This document shows, piece after piece, positions 25,015 through 37,499 of a stretch of DNA of 64,000 nt. The notes below the pieces were generated by a model that was given only the letters and a program-made list of their open reading frames with translations, did no database searches and was not told where the DNA came from. The translations under genes were made by a program, and so were the position numbers. The number at the start of each line of letters is the position of its first letter. Within the stretch, counting starts at the first letter, position 1. Origin of the DNA: Eledone cirrhosa (lineage: Eukaryota > Mollusca > Cephalopoda > Octopoda > Eledonidae); contig OZ024743.1 in NCBI GenBank assembly GCA_964016885.1, positions 19,298,872-19,362,871 on the forward strand, in the 5' to 3' direction.

Positions 25015-25045
<31 letters not shown>

Positions 25046-25080
25046 GCTTGCATTCATACAATCATACATACTTACATACT
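24403..25080. repeat. (GT)n, (CA)n and (CATA)n microsatellites
   Basis: (GT)n at about 24412-24444, a CA-rich imperfect block at 24840-24930, and (CATA)n at about 24940-25042. About 400 bp of unremarkable sequence lies between them. The Cys-Met-Tyr-Val frames here are repeat artefacts. Confidence 0.9.
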
Positions 25081-25334
25081 ATCATTCCTATATACAATGT
25101 TCAGCTTCGTCGGCGTTAGGAATTTTTTATTGGTAAAATATATATTTTGTTTGTAGGCTGTAGGAAATGTATTTTTGATGATTTACTCATATTACATCTT
25201 CGGGGTGAGGGATAGGAAATTTTAATTCCTTACATAGTACATCAAATCGAGGAAATAGTGAAGAATTACCGTTTGCAAAACCTCGAGTGATTATTATTCT
25301 GAGAGAAGAAAGAAAGATAAATTAAACAAGATGC

Positions 25335-25356
25335 GGAGTTAAATAGATAGATAGAT
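25335..25356. repeat. 22-bp target-site duplication, left copy
   Basis: GGAGTTAAA followed by GATA repeats, identical base for base to 31183-31204 at the other end of the LINE. Confidence 0.9.
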
Positions 25357-25739
25357 TTCTTTATTTACCATAAAGGCATAACAAGAAGGGACAAATACAA
25401 AGGGGGAATTTACATAATACCGAGTAAAAAGGGTATAAAATGAAAATAATCGAAAACAACCTCAAAAGGGAGGGGACGTGATGGGGGTTGCACACACACC
25501 CCGAAAAAGTGTGCAATCCTTTGCCCGGGGAGCACATGGAGAAGGTGCTTCCCTCTCCTTCGCTTCTTTACCTACAGGATGGTATACAGAGAAAGCCCAT
25601 TTACACGAGCCATTCTCGCCACTATCACCCACCTTTCATAAAACTGCCTGTGGCCAAGCACCTCTCACTCCATTCTTATCCTTCTTGCGAAGTGATATCG
25701 GAAGAAGTAGACCAGACTATGGCCTGAGAGGAAGTTGCC

Positions 25740-28700
25740 TTACCTTAGACCTTTCAATCGTGTCCACCAAACAACCTCTTTCAACATGGCTATTACGCAC
25801 AGAAAAACCGCCTTTGCTTCCTTTGTGAAGAGGGGAGGCGGTTTGATTGTCATCACGGACTCGGCGGTCAATCGAATCGGCGCCACCCGCGACAGCAGTC
25901 GTTCGGCGTAGCTCCACAGATCAGCCACGCCCGGACATTGCACCAATGCGTGCGGAACGGTTTCTTCGTGACGCACGCATCTAGGGCAAATCTTTTTCAA
26001 AGGATCCCTGCCCGGGCGCCGGTGTCTGTAGAGCCTCTCTCGAACGAGTAGAGCCCGGCGGTAGCACTGCTAGGCTAGGGACTTCTGGAAGGTGTCCATT
26101 GGTCCCGGGCCGAAGGTCCTACCGAACAGGCTGGCCAATTCGTCTTCTTCCATGTCCAGCGACTCTCCAAGTGTGTCATCGCCCCTGCTAGCCACCAGAC
26201 CTCTATAGAATGATGAGGTGGATTCTCCACCGATGGCCGGGCCCGCTTGCCAGAGAGCCCTGAGCGCCTGGGCACACTCAGTGTGCCAGTCTCCCAGTTT
26301 TCCGGATCTTTGCTTGACCCAGGACTGCAGCTCGGTGAGCGAGACGAGTCTCGGAAAGGCTCGTTTCACGAACGGAGCCCACACCGGTTGACCAGTGAGG
26401 AATACCTGTAGGTGCCGTAGCCTTAATGCGTGCCTACGCATCATCAACCACGGCATCCCCAGCCGTCCTTTCGAAGGTTGTTGGCAGCAGATGGATCTTC
26501 TCACCATAGGAGGGCGCTTCTTCCAAAGAAATTGGAAGAGCATGCGTTCCATGGTGGTGAATGTTTCCTTAGAGGAAGGCACGACAGTCAGGCGGTATTA
26601 AGTGACGGTGGCTATGTAAATGTTCGCCACCTCCGCCCGACCTTTTACGGACAGCTTACACTTGGCCCATTTCTGTGTTAGTGCAAACACCTTGTTTGTA
26701 ACCTCGTCCCAGTTCTTTTCCACCTGGAGGTCCGGTCCAAACCAGACCCCAAGCAACTTCACCGGGCCCTCCGTCCAGTGTCCGACGACACCGTCGGGAG
26801 GCATCGGTCTGCCTCTCCACGTTCCGAGTTGCAGCCCGATGGGTTCAGTTTCGCTCCTGACAACCTTTCGTAATCCTCCAGTAAGGTACCGATCGCCTCG
26901 ATCTCCGAGTCTGTCGATACCATTACTGTTACGTCATCGGCGTAGGCCGACACTGCTTTGCTCAATCCTGGTTCCAGGGGGATACCCTGCAACAACTCCA
27001 ACTTCCTCAGTAAAGGCTCGAGAGTCAATACGTACAGAAGGGAGGAGAGAGGGCAACCCTGTCGAATGGATCGTGTGATTTCGAACGGCTTCGAAAAGTA
27101 GCCGTTCACCTTGATCCTAGAACAGATGTGGTTGCTATGTAAGGCAGTGATCCAGCCTCTGAAAACAGGACCAAACCCAGCCGCCGCTAGCACCGCATCC
27201 AGGTAACCATGGTCGACCCTATCGAATGCCTTAGACTCATCCAAGTTGATCAGGGCCCCACCGAAGCCGGGTTTGTTGCCAACCCTCTCTATGATGTATC
27301 GCATGAGTTGGAGGTTATCGTGAATGGACCTGGATGGGATAGCACATGTCTGCGCATCTCCCACCAGGCCACCCACGACAAGCGCCAACCTCTTTGCTAA
27401 CACCTTGGCCAAAATCTTTAACTCTGTGTTTTGCAGGGTTATGGGCCGAAAATTATTTATACTATCCCCCTTGTTCTCGTCCTTCCTCACCAGCGAGACT
27501 ACGCCCTTGGCTACAGAACAAGGAATTCTCCCGTTCTGCTGCACAGCACCGCCACCACCACCGCCGCCGCTGCCTCAATAGCGCTTTGAGGAGTTCGGAG
27601 AAGAAGACCGGCATTGCTAAATAAAGTTCGTAAGGTATACCATCGAGACCTGGAGCTTTGCGTCTGCTGCATTGGCTCAGCGCATCCCCGAGCTCATTAG
27701 CCGAGATTGGTCCCTCGCAGGACTCTGCCTCTTCGCTCGAGAGACACGGCAGGCCGTCGAGGTATGGACCGAAATCCACGTCCTCGCCCGGACCCTCGCC
27801 TCCCCCGAATAATCGGGCAAAGTGCCTTTGATAGCCCTCGCACATCTGCTTAGGCTCCCGGATTACCCGTCCATCCTCGTCTTGCAAAGACCGGATGGTG
27901 GATCGATTTCCACTCTTAGCTTCTGTCAGCGGGCCCAGCCAACGGCTTTGGCCCCCTCATCACCTAGAGCACGTATTTTACTTCGAATGACGCAGACTTC
28001 GTGCTTTGCATCGAAAAACTGGCTCAAGGCCGTCCCCGATGCCAGCACTCTGGCCACATCTTCGCTCTTGATTGCCTCTTCTAATTTACCTGTTAATTAT
28101 TTCTCGTTTCTATTCCTATCGTCAGCTAACATCTTGCTATAACATATTGATTCTGTTCTAATCTCTCTTTTGAGAGATTCCCACCATCGATTGTTGACGA
28201 TTGCACCCGTTAACCTCTCCTTAACTAATCTGCTAATCCGGTTTCTGTAAGTCTCTTTTGCCGGTTAAGACAAATTAAGTTTCCAGTAACCGGGGCCCTG
28301 TTTATGTGTTTTCTCAAGATTGACTTCGCAGGTCACTAATTTGTGATCCGTATAGCCAACCGTGAGCATTTCTGGACAGCTTAATATGTCCCTATCTTTA
28401 CTTCTAATTACGAATCTATCTAAGTACGATCTAGAATGACCACTGTGGTTCGTCCAAGTCCAGGTTGGCACAGTTGGAAAATCTAGTCGATATCTATCGA
28501 CCAAGTTGAAATGGTCGAGTAACCCCTTGAGGCTGTTACACCCCCCTCTATTAGGACATGCTCCTGCATAGTCCAACGTGCATCTAGGATGTCATTCCAA
28601 TCCCCCGAGAGAAGCAGGGAACGCGACGTTCCCAGAAAAGTCTCCAGACGCTGGAAGAAGTCGGGTCGTTCAGCTCCGAAAGGGGAGTAGACGGCGACCA

Positions 28701-29022
28701 GTCTCAAGGCCGCACCTTCACTACTTTCAACGTCTAGCACCAACAAACGACCCTCCGGGTCCGAGTGAACAACCTGTACGGCGAGACCCAGGTGTTTTTC
28801 CAGCAGTACGACAACCCCACCTCCACCTCCAGGTTGACAGAAAGATGCATGCACCTCAAAGTCATCGAAGGTAGGCGCCAGCTGCCGCACGACGCTGATC
28901 CGAGTCTCACAGATAACCATTATATTTATACCACGTGACCTGAGGTCATTTAGAAGCTTTGTGTGCTTCCAAGTTGAGCCCAGGCCACGTGCATTCAAAC
29001 ATCCTACTCTTAACACATCCAT
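25740..29022 (-). pseudogene. LINE ORF2: endonuclease and reverse transcriptase, frameshifted
   Basis: Begins MDVLRVGCLNARGLGSTWKH at 29022, 33 bp after the ORF1 stop. Endonuclease motifs in order are CLNARG, VICETR, VAVYSPFG, GDWND, SYLDRF and YTDHKLV, split by a frameshift at about 28530. The RT (27544-26759) has NNFRPITLQN, LINLDESKAFDRVDHGYL, IRQGCPLSSLLY and the catalytic SAYADDVTV, all intact. The following pieces (26804-26598 and 26582-26070, WKKRPPMVRRSICCQQPSKG) and the last piece with CPRCVRHEETVPHALVQC are in other frames. It would nick DNA and reverse-transcribe element RNA at the nick. Confidence 0.85.
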
Positions 29023-29055
29023 GTGGGCGGCAAAGCCAAAGGAGAGTGTAGAGAC

Positions 29056-30850
29056 CTACCTTTCTGCTTCCCGGGGTTCGGGTCGCATGACTTCCATGGG
29101 GCCGGGGGTGTTGGGTGAAGGGGTGTATTGTGGTGGTGTGGGGTCGTCAGTGTGTGGTGGGGTTGGGGTGTTTGGAGTTGTGTTGGGGAGAGGAAGGGGA
29201 GGGGGAAAGCTTTTTAGTAGGACGCTGTTTATGGGTTTGACAGAGGGTGGTCCTACGTCCTCCTTAAAATCCTTTTTTAGTTTTTGGTAGAGGTTCATTG
29301 GGATCTTTATTAATTTTAAATGTGGGTAGTTTTCTGAAGAAACAAAGTTTACACCTTCGGTTTGTACAGAAGGGTTATTGTTTATGAGTTCATTTAATTT
29401 ATTATTGTTTCTGTTGATGTAAGTATAGTGTAATGTCTTTTTTTCCGATGGTGTGAGTGTTTCGAAGAGGGGAGGGGCAGGTTTGGTTTTGTTTATTGCT
29501 GGAGGGGTGTTTTGTGTTTTGTTGGATTGTGTTGACATTTGGGTAGGGATTGTTTGGCCTTGTGTGTTTTGCACATGTTTTCTTTTTTTCCTTTTAATCT
29601 GTCTGAAGGACTCCGTTTCTTCCTCCGAATTCGTTGGCTTATCTTCAGTGTTGGAGGGAAGAGGTATGTTTGCTGGTAATGTTTCCGTGTTGGTTTTCTT
29701 TGTGGGGGAGATGGATGTCACTATGTTAGACTGTGCTGTGTGTTGTGGCTGCGGTGGTTGTGTTGTTTTATTGAGTGAGGGGTTGGGTGGGGCTGTGTTT
29801 TGTTTTTGGGTAATGTGTTGTGACTGTTTGTGTTGTGGTGGTGGTGTAGTTTTACTGAGGGACGGGTTGGGTGGGACTGAGTTTTGTTGTTTGTTTATCT
29901 GTTGTGGTGGTGGTGGAGCTGGTGTTGGTAGCAGGGTTTTCTTCTTGTTGAGTTGGGGACAAGCCGCCTTCAGGTGCCCTCTGCCTGCACAGATATGACA
30001 GGATGGCCTTCTTCCCTCCACGCTAATATTTATATACCCGTGGCCCTCTAATAGGATTCTGTCGGGTATTTGGGCAATGCGTTCAGGCTTCATTTGCACT
30101 ACACGTTCTATACCTATTCCACTGAAAGCATTGCCTGTGGTTTTCCCAATGGAAATCACGTTGTCATTCGCTGGATCGATGAAGCCAGCTATGAGCCAGC
30201 AGTAGTCCACATCTGGCACCATCGCATCCAGCCATATGCGCTGAGTTCTTTTACCCATATAAGATGGATAAAAGGTAAAATTTGTCGAACGAATCGGCGA
30301 CAAAGCATATTTGTTTGCCGCCGATTCGTTCTTCATAATAATGGCCAGGCTTCCATACAGCCTGTCTCTTCTTATGAAAGTGGTTTCATTAAGTACTTCT
30401 GTAAGTACTGCTTTGATTTCTGTTTGTGTTGGTTGTTGAGGTTTTTTAGAAATGTTGTTGATGGTGCGGAAAACGACCGTCCGACTTTCAATGTCTTTGG
30501 TGAGTTCTTGAGGCATTTTTACCGATAAAATACCATTTTTCCCTTGAGTTATGTATTGTTTGGCGTTTTTAATTCTTTGTGCCACATCTGAAATATTTTC
30601 AGGTATATATGTCAAATATTTCTTTGTTGTTTGTGCAAATGAAATATTATTGGTGTTGACTTTGTCGTCTGCTTTGCTTTCTGTTATGATGTTATTTTTG
30701 TGTTTGTTGTGTCTTTGTTTGTGGTATTAATATTGTCATGCAATTTTTCAATTTTTTTTTGTTGTTGGAATTAATGTCCAGATTTGTGTTTTCGTCATTT
30801 TTCTCGGCACATTCGTCTGTTTTTATTTTATTTTTTCTTTCCTTCTCCAT
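29056..30850 (-). pseudogene. LINE ORF1 with CCHC zinc knuckle
   Basis: An open frame runs from 30615 to 29056 (519 codons). An upstream ATG at 30850 (MEKERKNKIKTDECAEKNDE) is out of frame by one base, probably through slippage in an A-rich stretch near 30735-30760, so the intact ORF1 likely started there. The N-terminal half reads VFRTINNISKKP and RIWLDAMVPDVDYCWLI. A zinc knuckle CHICAGRGHLKAAC (CX2CX4HX4C) lies at about residues 207-220 of the open frame. A long Pro/Gln/Thr-rich segment and a basic patch IKRKKRKH follow. It is probably the nucleic-acid-binding protein of the retrotransposon particle. Confidence 0.8.
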
Positions 30851-31182
30851 GACGTTAGTTGGGAAGGAAGGGGGGGGGGACTAAAGAGTGCGAGCTTACA
30901 ACTCTTACCGCTGTCCCCCACCACTATTTTCGTTAGATTCGTTTAACATTTCTGTCAGACGATTGAAATTTTATGCCACAAAATTTAAAAAAACAGGTTT
31001 TTCACCCCTGGGAGGGGCGAAGATGAGCTGACCCACCGCCTGACAGTTCAGACGGGGGGGTCAAGCTACACAATAGTATCAAAATTAAAATTGAACTTAC
31101 AAAATTTCCGCAATAAATTGGAACAAAACTTCTGCGCGAAGTGAATTACATCTACGCTGTAGAACAGACGACAGCTAGATTA

Positions 31183-31190
31183 GGAGTTAA

Positions 31191-31274
<84 letters not shown>
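31183..31274. repeat. (GATA)n with right target-site duplication
   Basis: 31183-31204 is the right copy of the 22-bp duplication. GATA units continue to about 31274, showing that the LINE entered a GATA microsatellite. Confidence 0.95.
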
Positions 31275-31275
<1 letters not shown>

Positions 31276-31880
31276 CATACGTACAGAGAGACAGATGGAT
31301 AGATAAATAGATATTTTGAGAGTATCCCACTAGAGTTTGATAATGAATATAGCAGGGAAAGGGTAGGTAAATTCTTTGTGTTAGACAGTTAGGATTTATT
31401 GAAACATCACATTATTCAGTGTGTTCAACAACCGGTCTATTACAATACATACACACATATGCCCGAATACCTGACATAGAACATATCTTGCGTGATCCGA
31501 TAAACAAACAAACATCATCGCGTGATAAACAGGTTCACTTACAACAATGAGATACTAGTTTCGATCTTAAAATTTGGCTTCTTGGGCAAGTGTTTTCCTT
31601 CCATTTTCCCGATCGAGCTAGATCTTGTGAATGTAAATGTTGAGAAATTAACTCTATCTACTGGCCTTATCACCTTTTGTGCCGATGTAAGTGGATATGG
31701 CATTCACTTTAGGAATACATGCATATCTCAATACATTATATAACGAATTTACTTTCTAGTTTTACCAATGTATATAAAACCAATATATGTTTCTCCGCAC
31801 TCTTGCTGTATTCCCCTGGTCAAAAAGATGCACATCTTGCTAACAGGATCATGAATTATATTTGGGGGAAACATTTCTCA
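31275..31880. other. No gene recognised
   Basis: AT-rich spacer without recognisable coding sequence or repeat family. Confidence 0.5.
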
Positions 31881-31948
31881 TCCTAGCACAGCTGATGCAT
31901 ACATGTATGTATGTACACGTACACACACATATATATATATATGTATAT

Positions 31949-32000
<52 letters not shown>

Positions 32001-32049
32001 GCACACATACACATACAGACATATATATATATATATATATGTGTTTGCA

Positions 32050-32100
<51 letters not shown>

Positions 32101-32434
32101 GCACACACATATAGATATATATACATATTTACGTATGGGTTATGTCAAACATTAATACTAATGTCCGATTCGTCTGTAAACAAACGACCCGATTTGAAGC
32201 TGAGCTATGCCGGTGACCGACGTCACCTGTCTGTTCAAGACTGACTGTATCTAAATTTAATATTATATTGTTATTGTTAAACTCTGAATATGAATGCCAC
32301 GAAATAACGCATTTGGTTTCTCTATATCTGTTCTAATTATGACATATTCCGGCTCTAGTTTTCGGCAACATCAGTTTGTTTAGAACCAGTAATTTTTCGA
32401 TGACGACCAACGAAAAGTATTGCTAAATCCATTG

Positions 32435-32470
<36 letters not shown>

Positions 32471-32530
32471 AACACACACAGACACACACACACACAAACA
32501 CACACACACAAACACACACACACACATGCA
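31881..32530. repeat. (TA)n/(CA)n blocks
   Basis: Alternating (CA)n and (TA)n between about 31920 and 32112, and a long imperfect (CA)n at 32442-32526. About 300 bp of unique sequence lies between. Confidence 0.9.
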
Positions 32531-32699
32531 TCTTTATAGTTAAAATAATTGGTAACATATATCACTTTATAAATAGTGTATATTCTAAATTAAGAAAATA
32601 ATACGTATTATTTCAAAGAAAACAAAGAAATATATAATTATAATGCTAGAAATGGAAAGGTACCCCTGCTAGATTTAATCTACTTCAATCATAAGATGA

Positions 32700-33110
32700 C
32701 ATGACTATCTTCCATTTTGCAGTGGTTAACTCCACGTCTCGAATGCCACATGCAGCGACACATTTTCCAGCTGCAACCTGGTGCTATCTGTGACTAACCC
32801 AGGCTCTGCTGTACTTCGGGCTGAAGAAAGTAAACTCTCCAAATATCGGTCACTCTCCGACAGGTTTCCAGTCAAGCTCGTAGCAGTGGGAATTTCTGGT
32901 CCCCTTGGCCCAAGAGCCACCTTCTACTCACCATCATTGGCACAGAGTAGCCTACCCACAGGTGTGAGCAAAACGCTGGAATGGTTCTTGCAGCGCGTTT
33001 CCCTCACCGTCTTCCGTGGATGCGCCTCCTCTAATCAGTCCACCAGGCCTGCGGGATGGCGACCGCGTGAGCCCCCATTTGCTCATAATATTCAGAATTG
33101 AGGAGAACGG
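32700..33110 (+). pseudogene. C-terminal fragment of a reverse-transcriptase-type protein
   Basis: The plus frame AVLRAEESKLSKYRSLSDRF, then PVKLVAVGISGPLGPRA and LEWFLQRVSLTVFRGCASSN, follows a pattern I remember from the extreme C-terminus of many metazoan RT-like repeat proteins (KY..L......PVAVET.G..G..A, later LFQR.S.A..R.NA). It is the only coding-like part, and the RT itself is absent. Composition is more GC-rich than the flanks. The family call is from memory and moderately sure. Confidence 0.55.
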
Positions 33111-35350
33111 GAGTGATGGAGGCAGTGGGAGTTTAGTTCCTATGTGTTAGGACCTAGTGTATATGCATATATATATTTATTTGCTGCACTACGCACACAT
33201 TCTTCAAGATACCAATACAGTCATTTTGATCTCAATATAGATGAAGTTGCTTATATTAATGATGTTCTCAATAATTTCAGCAATCGATTTGTAATTTCAC
33301 TCGAGAATTCTACGCAAACATTTTTGAAGGGGGACGTTGTAACTCACACAGTTCTCACTTTTATTATTAAAGAAACTACCTTGTTTTTATACGTGAATTA
33401 ATATATATATTTACATATTTTGCGTACTTGCGTTTCTGAAAGCAGCATACTTAAATATTCAAGTAAACGATAACATTATTGATCGCAATCTCATCTAGCA
33501 GCCTACAAGATTAACGCCACAAAAACTAAGTTGATTTATATTTATTTGTAATAGAAACATTATTCACTTTTATATATATACTGAATATAATTTATAGATA
33601 AGCAGTTACACAAATACTAATGTCCTTATTACGACACGAATAATCCTTAAGAATACTAGTTTCGTTTTTGTTGTCATAAATTCTAGAATTCTATGCTGTT
33701 GTAATCACTGATACTACTATTGATAGTACAGATACTGGTAATTCTATTTGTTATTGCCCATATAACCTTGTCGTTTCTGCCTGATTATGATGTTGCTTTT
33801 TTCCTACATCTTTTTGTTGCCATTTCATATGGCTTCATACATAATTAACATGGTCATCTTACAACATTGAGAGCCAAATGGAGCCTATTTGGATAGGTTT
33901 TCAGAATATTATATTACTTACAATAAACATTGGCAAATCGTCATCTTCAACATGTATTTCGTGAGAAGTGGTATAAAGTTCTTGGCGTTTTATTGAATTG
34001 TTATTGATGAACAAAAATGATATTCAAATAGTTACAAGATAACATATATTTGACCAAATTAACTAAGCGTATGCGTATGCCTTACGGTAATATGCATTTC
34101 TCCCAACTGACAAAACATTATTGTTGGACAATATTCTTGTCTTGATCCAAGATTCACTTTCGTTACAAATGATCTTTATTTTATTGCTTTGTAAATTTGG
34201 TTTCTTATTCATTGGCTTATTCTGTGATCTGCAATGGTCGTTCTTTTGTTGAAGTGAGATAGCTTTGAATGTAACCATACTCAGTGCGTATTCATCATCT
34301 ATTTTTACTTGTCAGCTTATATATACATTTATATATATTATTCTCTATTGCATTACGTCAAGAAATACAACAGGGTTCTTTACGAAATATTCAAGATGTT
34401 CCTTTGACAATTCTGCAATTCTATTTCCTTTCTCCGTTGAAGCAGTATCTATGCATTTACGTGCCTAAACCTATTTGAAGAATGCCTAAATTTACACATT
34501 CTCATTTGTTATCTATCAATGTAGTAAAACCAATATATTATCGATGAATATAAAAATAAAATAAATTTTAATCCAGGAGAATGTGTAGGGTGCCGGTCTT
34601 CAGAAAAGCTTTCACATCAGGTACGGGGTGTCATTGGCATGAAACATAGTTTTGTTGAATTCTTTACATTGCCAAAATTAAGTGCCCGTTTAAATTTATG
34701 CACCGGTAAATCATATATAAATATTTTTATACATATGTGAGTGTGTATATATTAAAAATATGCAAATATAAATATGTGTAAAGAAAAAGCATGTATAGAG
34801 ACATCGGTGAAACATTACCAAGACGCTGCTAAGCCCTATCTCGTCAAAGTATTGAGTTTGTAAGCTGCATTGTCACTCGTAATTAACAAAGTCAAGTACA
34901 ACATTTCAATGAGCAAGCATCGCTGCAGATGTTAAACGTAAACAACATGTGGAATCAATTTTATTACAGCCGCTACATGATGATGATAATGATGATGACG
35001 GGGAGGAAGGTGGCAGCGAAGATAATCGCAATCATCACAATGATGATAGTCACGGTCTTCGCGACGATGGAAAACTCAATTTAGACTTGGAGAGGAAGAT
35101 AATTTACTGCATGTGTAGTAGTGTAATTTCCATCAATTAAGTATACACCTGACAGTTGCATGGCTTGATTTCGTTAGTGCGAAGAATTCTATTTTAATGT
35201 ATTTTAGGGAATTTGTAGTAGCTTTGTTGCATAGTACTTGTAATATTCATCAGAAAATAAAACAAATCAAATTAATAGTATCATCTTACGTCTGATTACA
35301 CCGTGTAACATATTTTTTGTTCTAAGTGTCATTTACTGGTTTGTTATATC
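33111..35350. other. No gene recognised
   Basis: AT-rich, low-repeat sequence. An Asp-rich frame at 34949-35140 follows a GATGAT-type run and is not a convincing gene. Confidence 0.5.
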
Positions 35351-35370
35351 CCATTATTATAGAATAGCAC

Positions 35371-35562
35371 TGGGCGGTGGATTGGCAGTATCGGTAGAGG
35401 GTCGGACGCCATGCTTTGCAGCACAATTACGTCCCTTTACGGACTGAGTTCAAATCCCACCGAGGTTAACTTTGCCTTTCATCCTTACGGGGTCGATAAA
35501 ATAGAGTACCAGTAATACACTGGGATATTTGCTGGCCTTGTGCTAAAAGTAGAAACAATTAT
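35371..35562 (+). mobile_element. tRNA-derived SINE, full length
   Basis: Same family as 938-1122, from GGGCGGTGGATTGGCAGTAT to GTAGAAACAATTA. Near-identical flanks ATTATTATAGAA at about 35353-35364 and just after 35558 form the target-site duplication. The head uses CTTTGCAGCA, a sub-type shared with the copy near 46.9 kb. Confidence 0.9.
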
Positions 35563-35775
35563 TATAGAAAAACACTATTATTTAATTAGAAGTTTGGGTT
35601 TGTGGTCAGGAGTTTGATATTTCGAAATGTTCATATTTTACAAGAAAAAACACATTTTTTTTTAATTTATCAGTTCATATAATTAAATCAACAGAGTATA
35701 TATTTATTGTATTACACAAGTTTATCAAAAGAAAACAAGTAAAAACAAATAACACTTCTAAAGCATTTATACACG

Positions 35776-36955
35776 TCAGAAATGACTGGATTTCCTGGAT
35801 TTGCGGTTGTAGTCCAGGTCGCATTCCCGCACTAGCCCCCAGATATAGTCCCCTATCATTTTTTCATTGTAGTGGCCCTGTTACCTCCGCTCTATCTCCT
35901 TCACATCTTGGTGGAATCGTTCGCCTTGTTCTTCGCCTTGAATTTTTCCAGGTGAGCGTCCAGCATATGGAGTTTAAGCGACATCCTGCATCCCACGGCG
36001 CTATAAGCCTTTCTCAGATCCTGCACCAGTTGCTGGTAGTTTTCAGCTCTCTAGTTGCCCAGGAAGCCCTTAACAACTGCCTTGAAACAGGTACATGCTG
36101 CTCTCTGAATCCTATTGAGCTTATTGGAGAACTCGGTAGACTCAAAGACCTTCTATATCTGAGGTCCAACAAAAATCCCACCTTTGTTTTGGCCCCAGGT
36201 AACTTGGGGAAGAACTCAAGAAGGTACTTAAAAGCAGCTGATTCTTAGTTGAGAGCGTAAACAAATTGCTTTATCAACCCTAACTTAATGTGCAGTGGCG
36301 GCATGAGCACAATCCTGGGATCATCCTGTGGCTCCCACATGTCGTGCGGGACCCAACTACAAATTCTGTTCGCTGCTCCCAGTTCTTTCTTTTGTAGTGG
36401 TCAGAGGCGGCTCTGCTGTCCCAAAAGCAGAGGAAGCATTGGAATTTGATAAAGCCTCCGTTGAGTCGAAGCAGGAAAGCCACCATCTTGAAGTCTCCAA
36501 TGATTTCCCAATTGTACTGGTTGTATTGCAGAGCTTCCTTCCAAGAGGACTTTCACACTGTAGTATTCTTCCTTCAGGCAGACTGAATGAGCTAGGGGCA
36601 GTGTCGGGAACGTGTTTCCATTGTAAAGGAGGACAGCCTTCAAACTTGTGTTGGAACTGTCTATAAATAGCCGCCACTCCTTGGGCACAAACGGCACCCC
36701 AATAACGTCAAACAGTCCAGGCACGTCATGGCAGAACCAGAGGCCATCCCTAAGAGTGTAAAAGCCTGAGAAAGGTTCGTGTCGACTTCTCTGTCTTGTC
36801 ATCTGCACTTCCTCCTTCACCAAGTTCCACTGCTTTATCCTGCAGACGAATAGCTCTGCATTGGACTTGGTCAGATCCATATCCCTGACCAAGTCATTGA
36901 CTTCTTTTTGGTTTGGGAAGTGAGGAACTTTTTCTGGTACTCCAGTATCAATAAA
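35776..36955 (-). pseudogene. Pseudogene of a repetitive uncharacterised protein family
   Basis: Minus-strand pieces in changing frames read in order VPFVPKEWRLFIDSSNTSLK, LPLAHSVCLKEEYYSVKVLL, MVAFLLRLNGGFIKFQCFLC, DPRIVLMPPLHIKLGLIKQF, GCRMSLKLHMLDAHLEKF, GEEQGERFHQDV and MIGDYIWGLVRECD, with a stop at 35776. I recognise this order from a multi-copy protein family seen in many animal genomes whose function I do not know. At least four frameshifts or stops are needed, and no intron is evident. It may be a processed copy or part of a mobile element. Confidence 0.7.
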
Positions 36956-37499
36956 TCATTTTAATCCACTTTTTAACAATTTTATACTTGATTGCACTTT
37001 TATAATTTTGTTTAGGTATTACTCTTTATTTTATCATTTTAATTTAATCTGAAACATATATTTAAAAAATCATTTAACATAAGCAAATTAAACTTACATA
37101 CAACGTAAAATCCAGCATACAAATAATTCTAGTGAATAGCTTAGAATTTTTACAACCCCAAACTTTTAACTGTTTAATAGCACTTTGTTTTATTTATTTG
37201 AGACCTAAGCAACACAAAAAAGTGATTACAAGCCATTACACAGTGTTATGCAGTAATGATGTTAATAAATTTCTGTTCTCCCAGTTACTACATATTTCAA
37301 CTAAATTTCTTTCTTCAGTGTTGGGATGAATACTAAAGGAGCGACATATCAGTAATACGAAGATAGAAGAGGGATTAAAGAAAACAAACACTCCCAGGCA
37401 TTTAATACTTTTCAGAAGGAATGTATGATTGCTACATACAAGCCAAAAGAACTAGGCGTCGGAGTCGGGTATATACCTTACTTTATACACACTCTGCTG
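36956..37499. other. No gene recognised
   Basis: AT-rich spacer without supported features. Confidence 0.5.

Larger units (their letters stand above)
25357..31182 (-). mobile_element. APE-type LINE (L1/Tx1-like), full length
   Basis: A two-ORF element of about 5.8 kb on the minus strand, bounded by a perfect 22-bp target-site duplication. ORF1 has a zinc knuckle. ORF2 has an apurinic-type endonuclease followed by RT and a C-terminal CCHC-like motif. The element 3' end reads AATAAAGAAA immediately before TCTATCTA repeats. Multiple frameshifts in ORF2 show that it is dead. GC content is clearly higher than in the flanks. Confidence 0.85.

Noticed and set aside
31191..31274. Regular GATA repeat as a CRISPR-like array
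   Set aside because: Units have no spacers, and the sequence is eukaryotic.
34949..35140. Asp-rich frame as a small acidic protein
   Set aside because: It follows a short GATGAT repeat, lacks any recognised motif, and has no supporting context.
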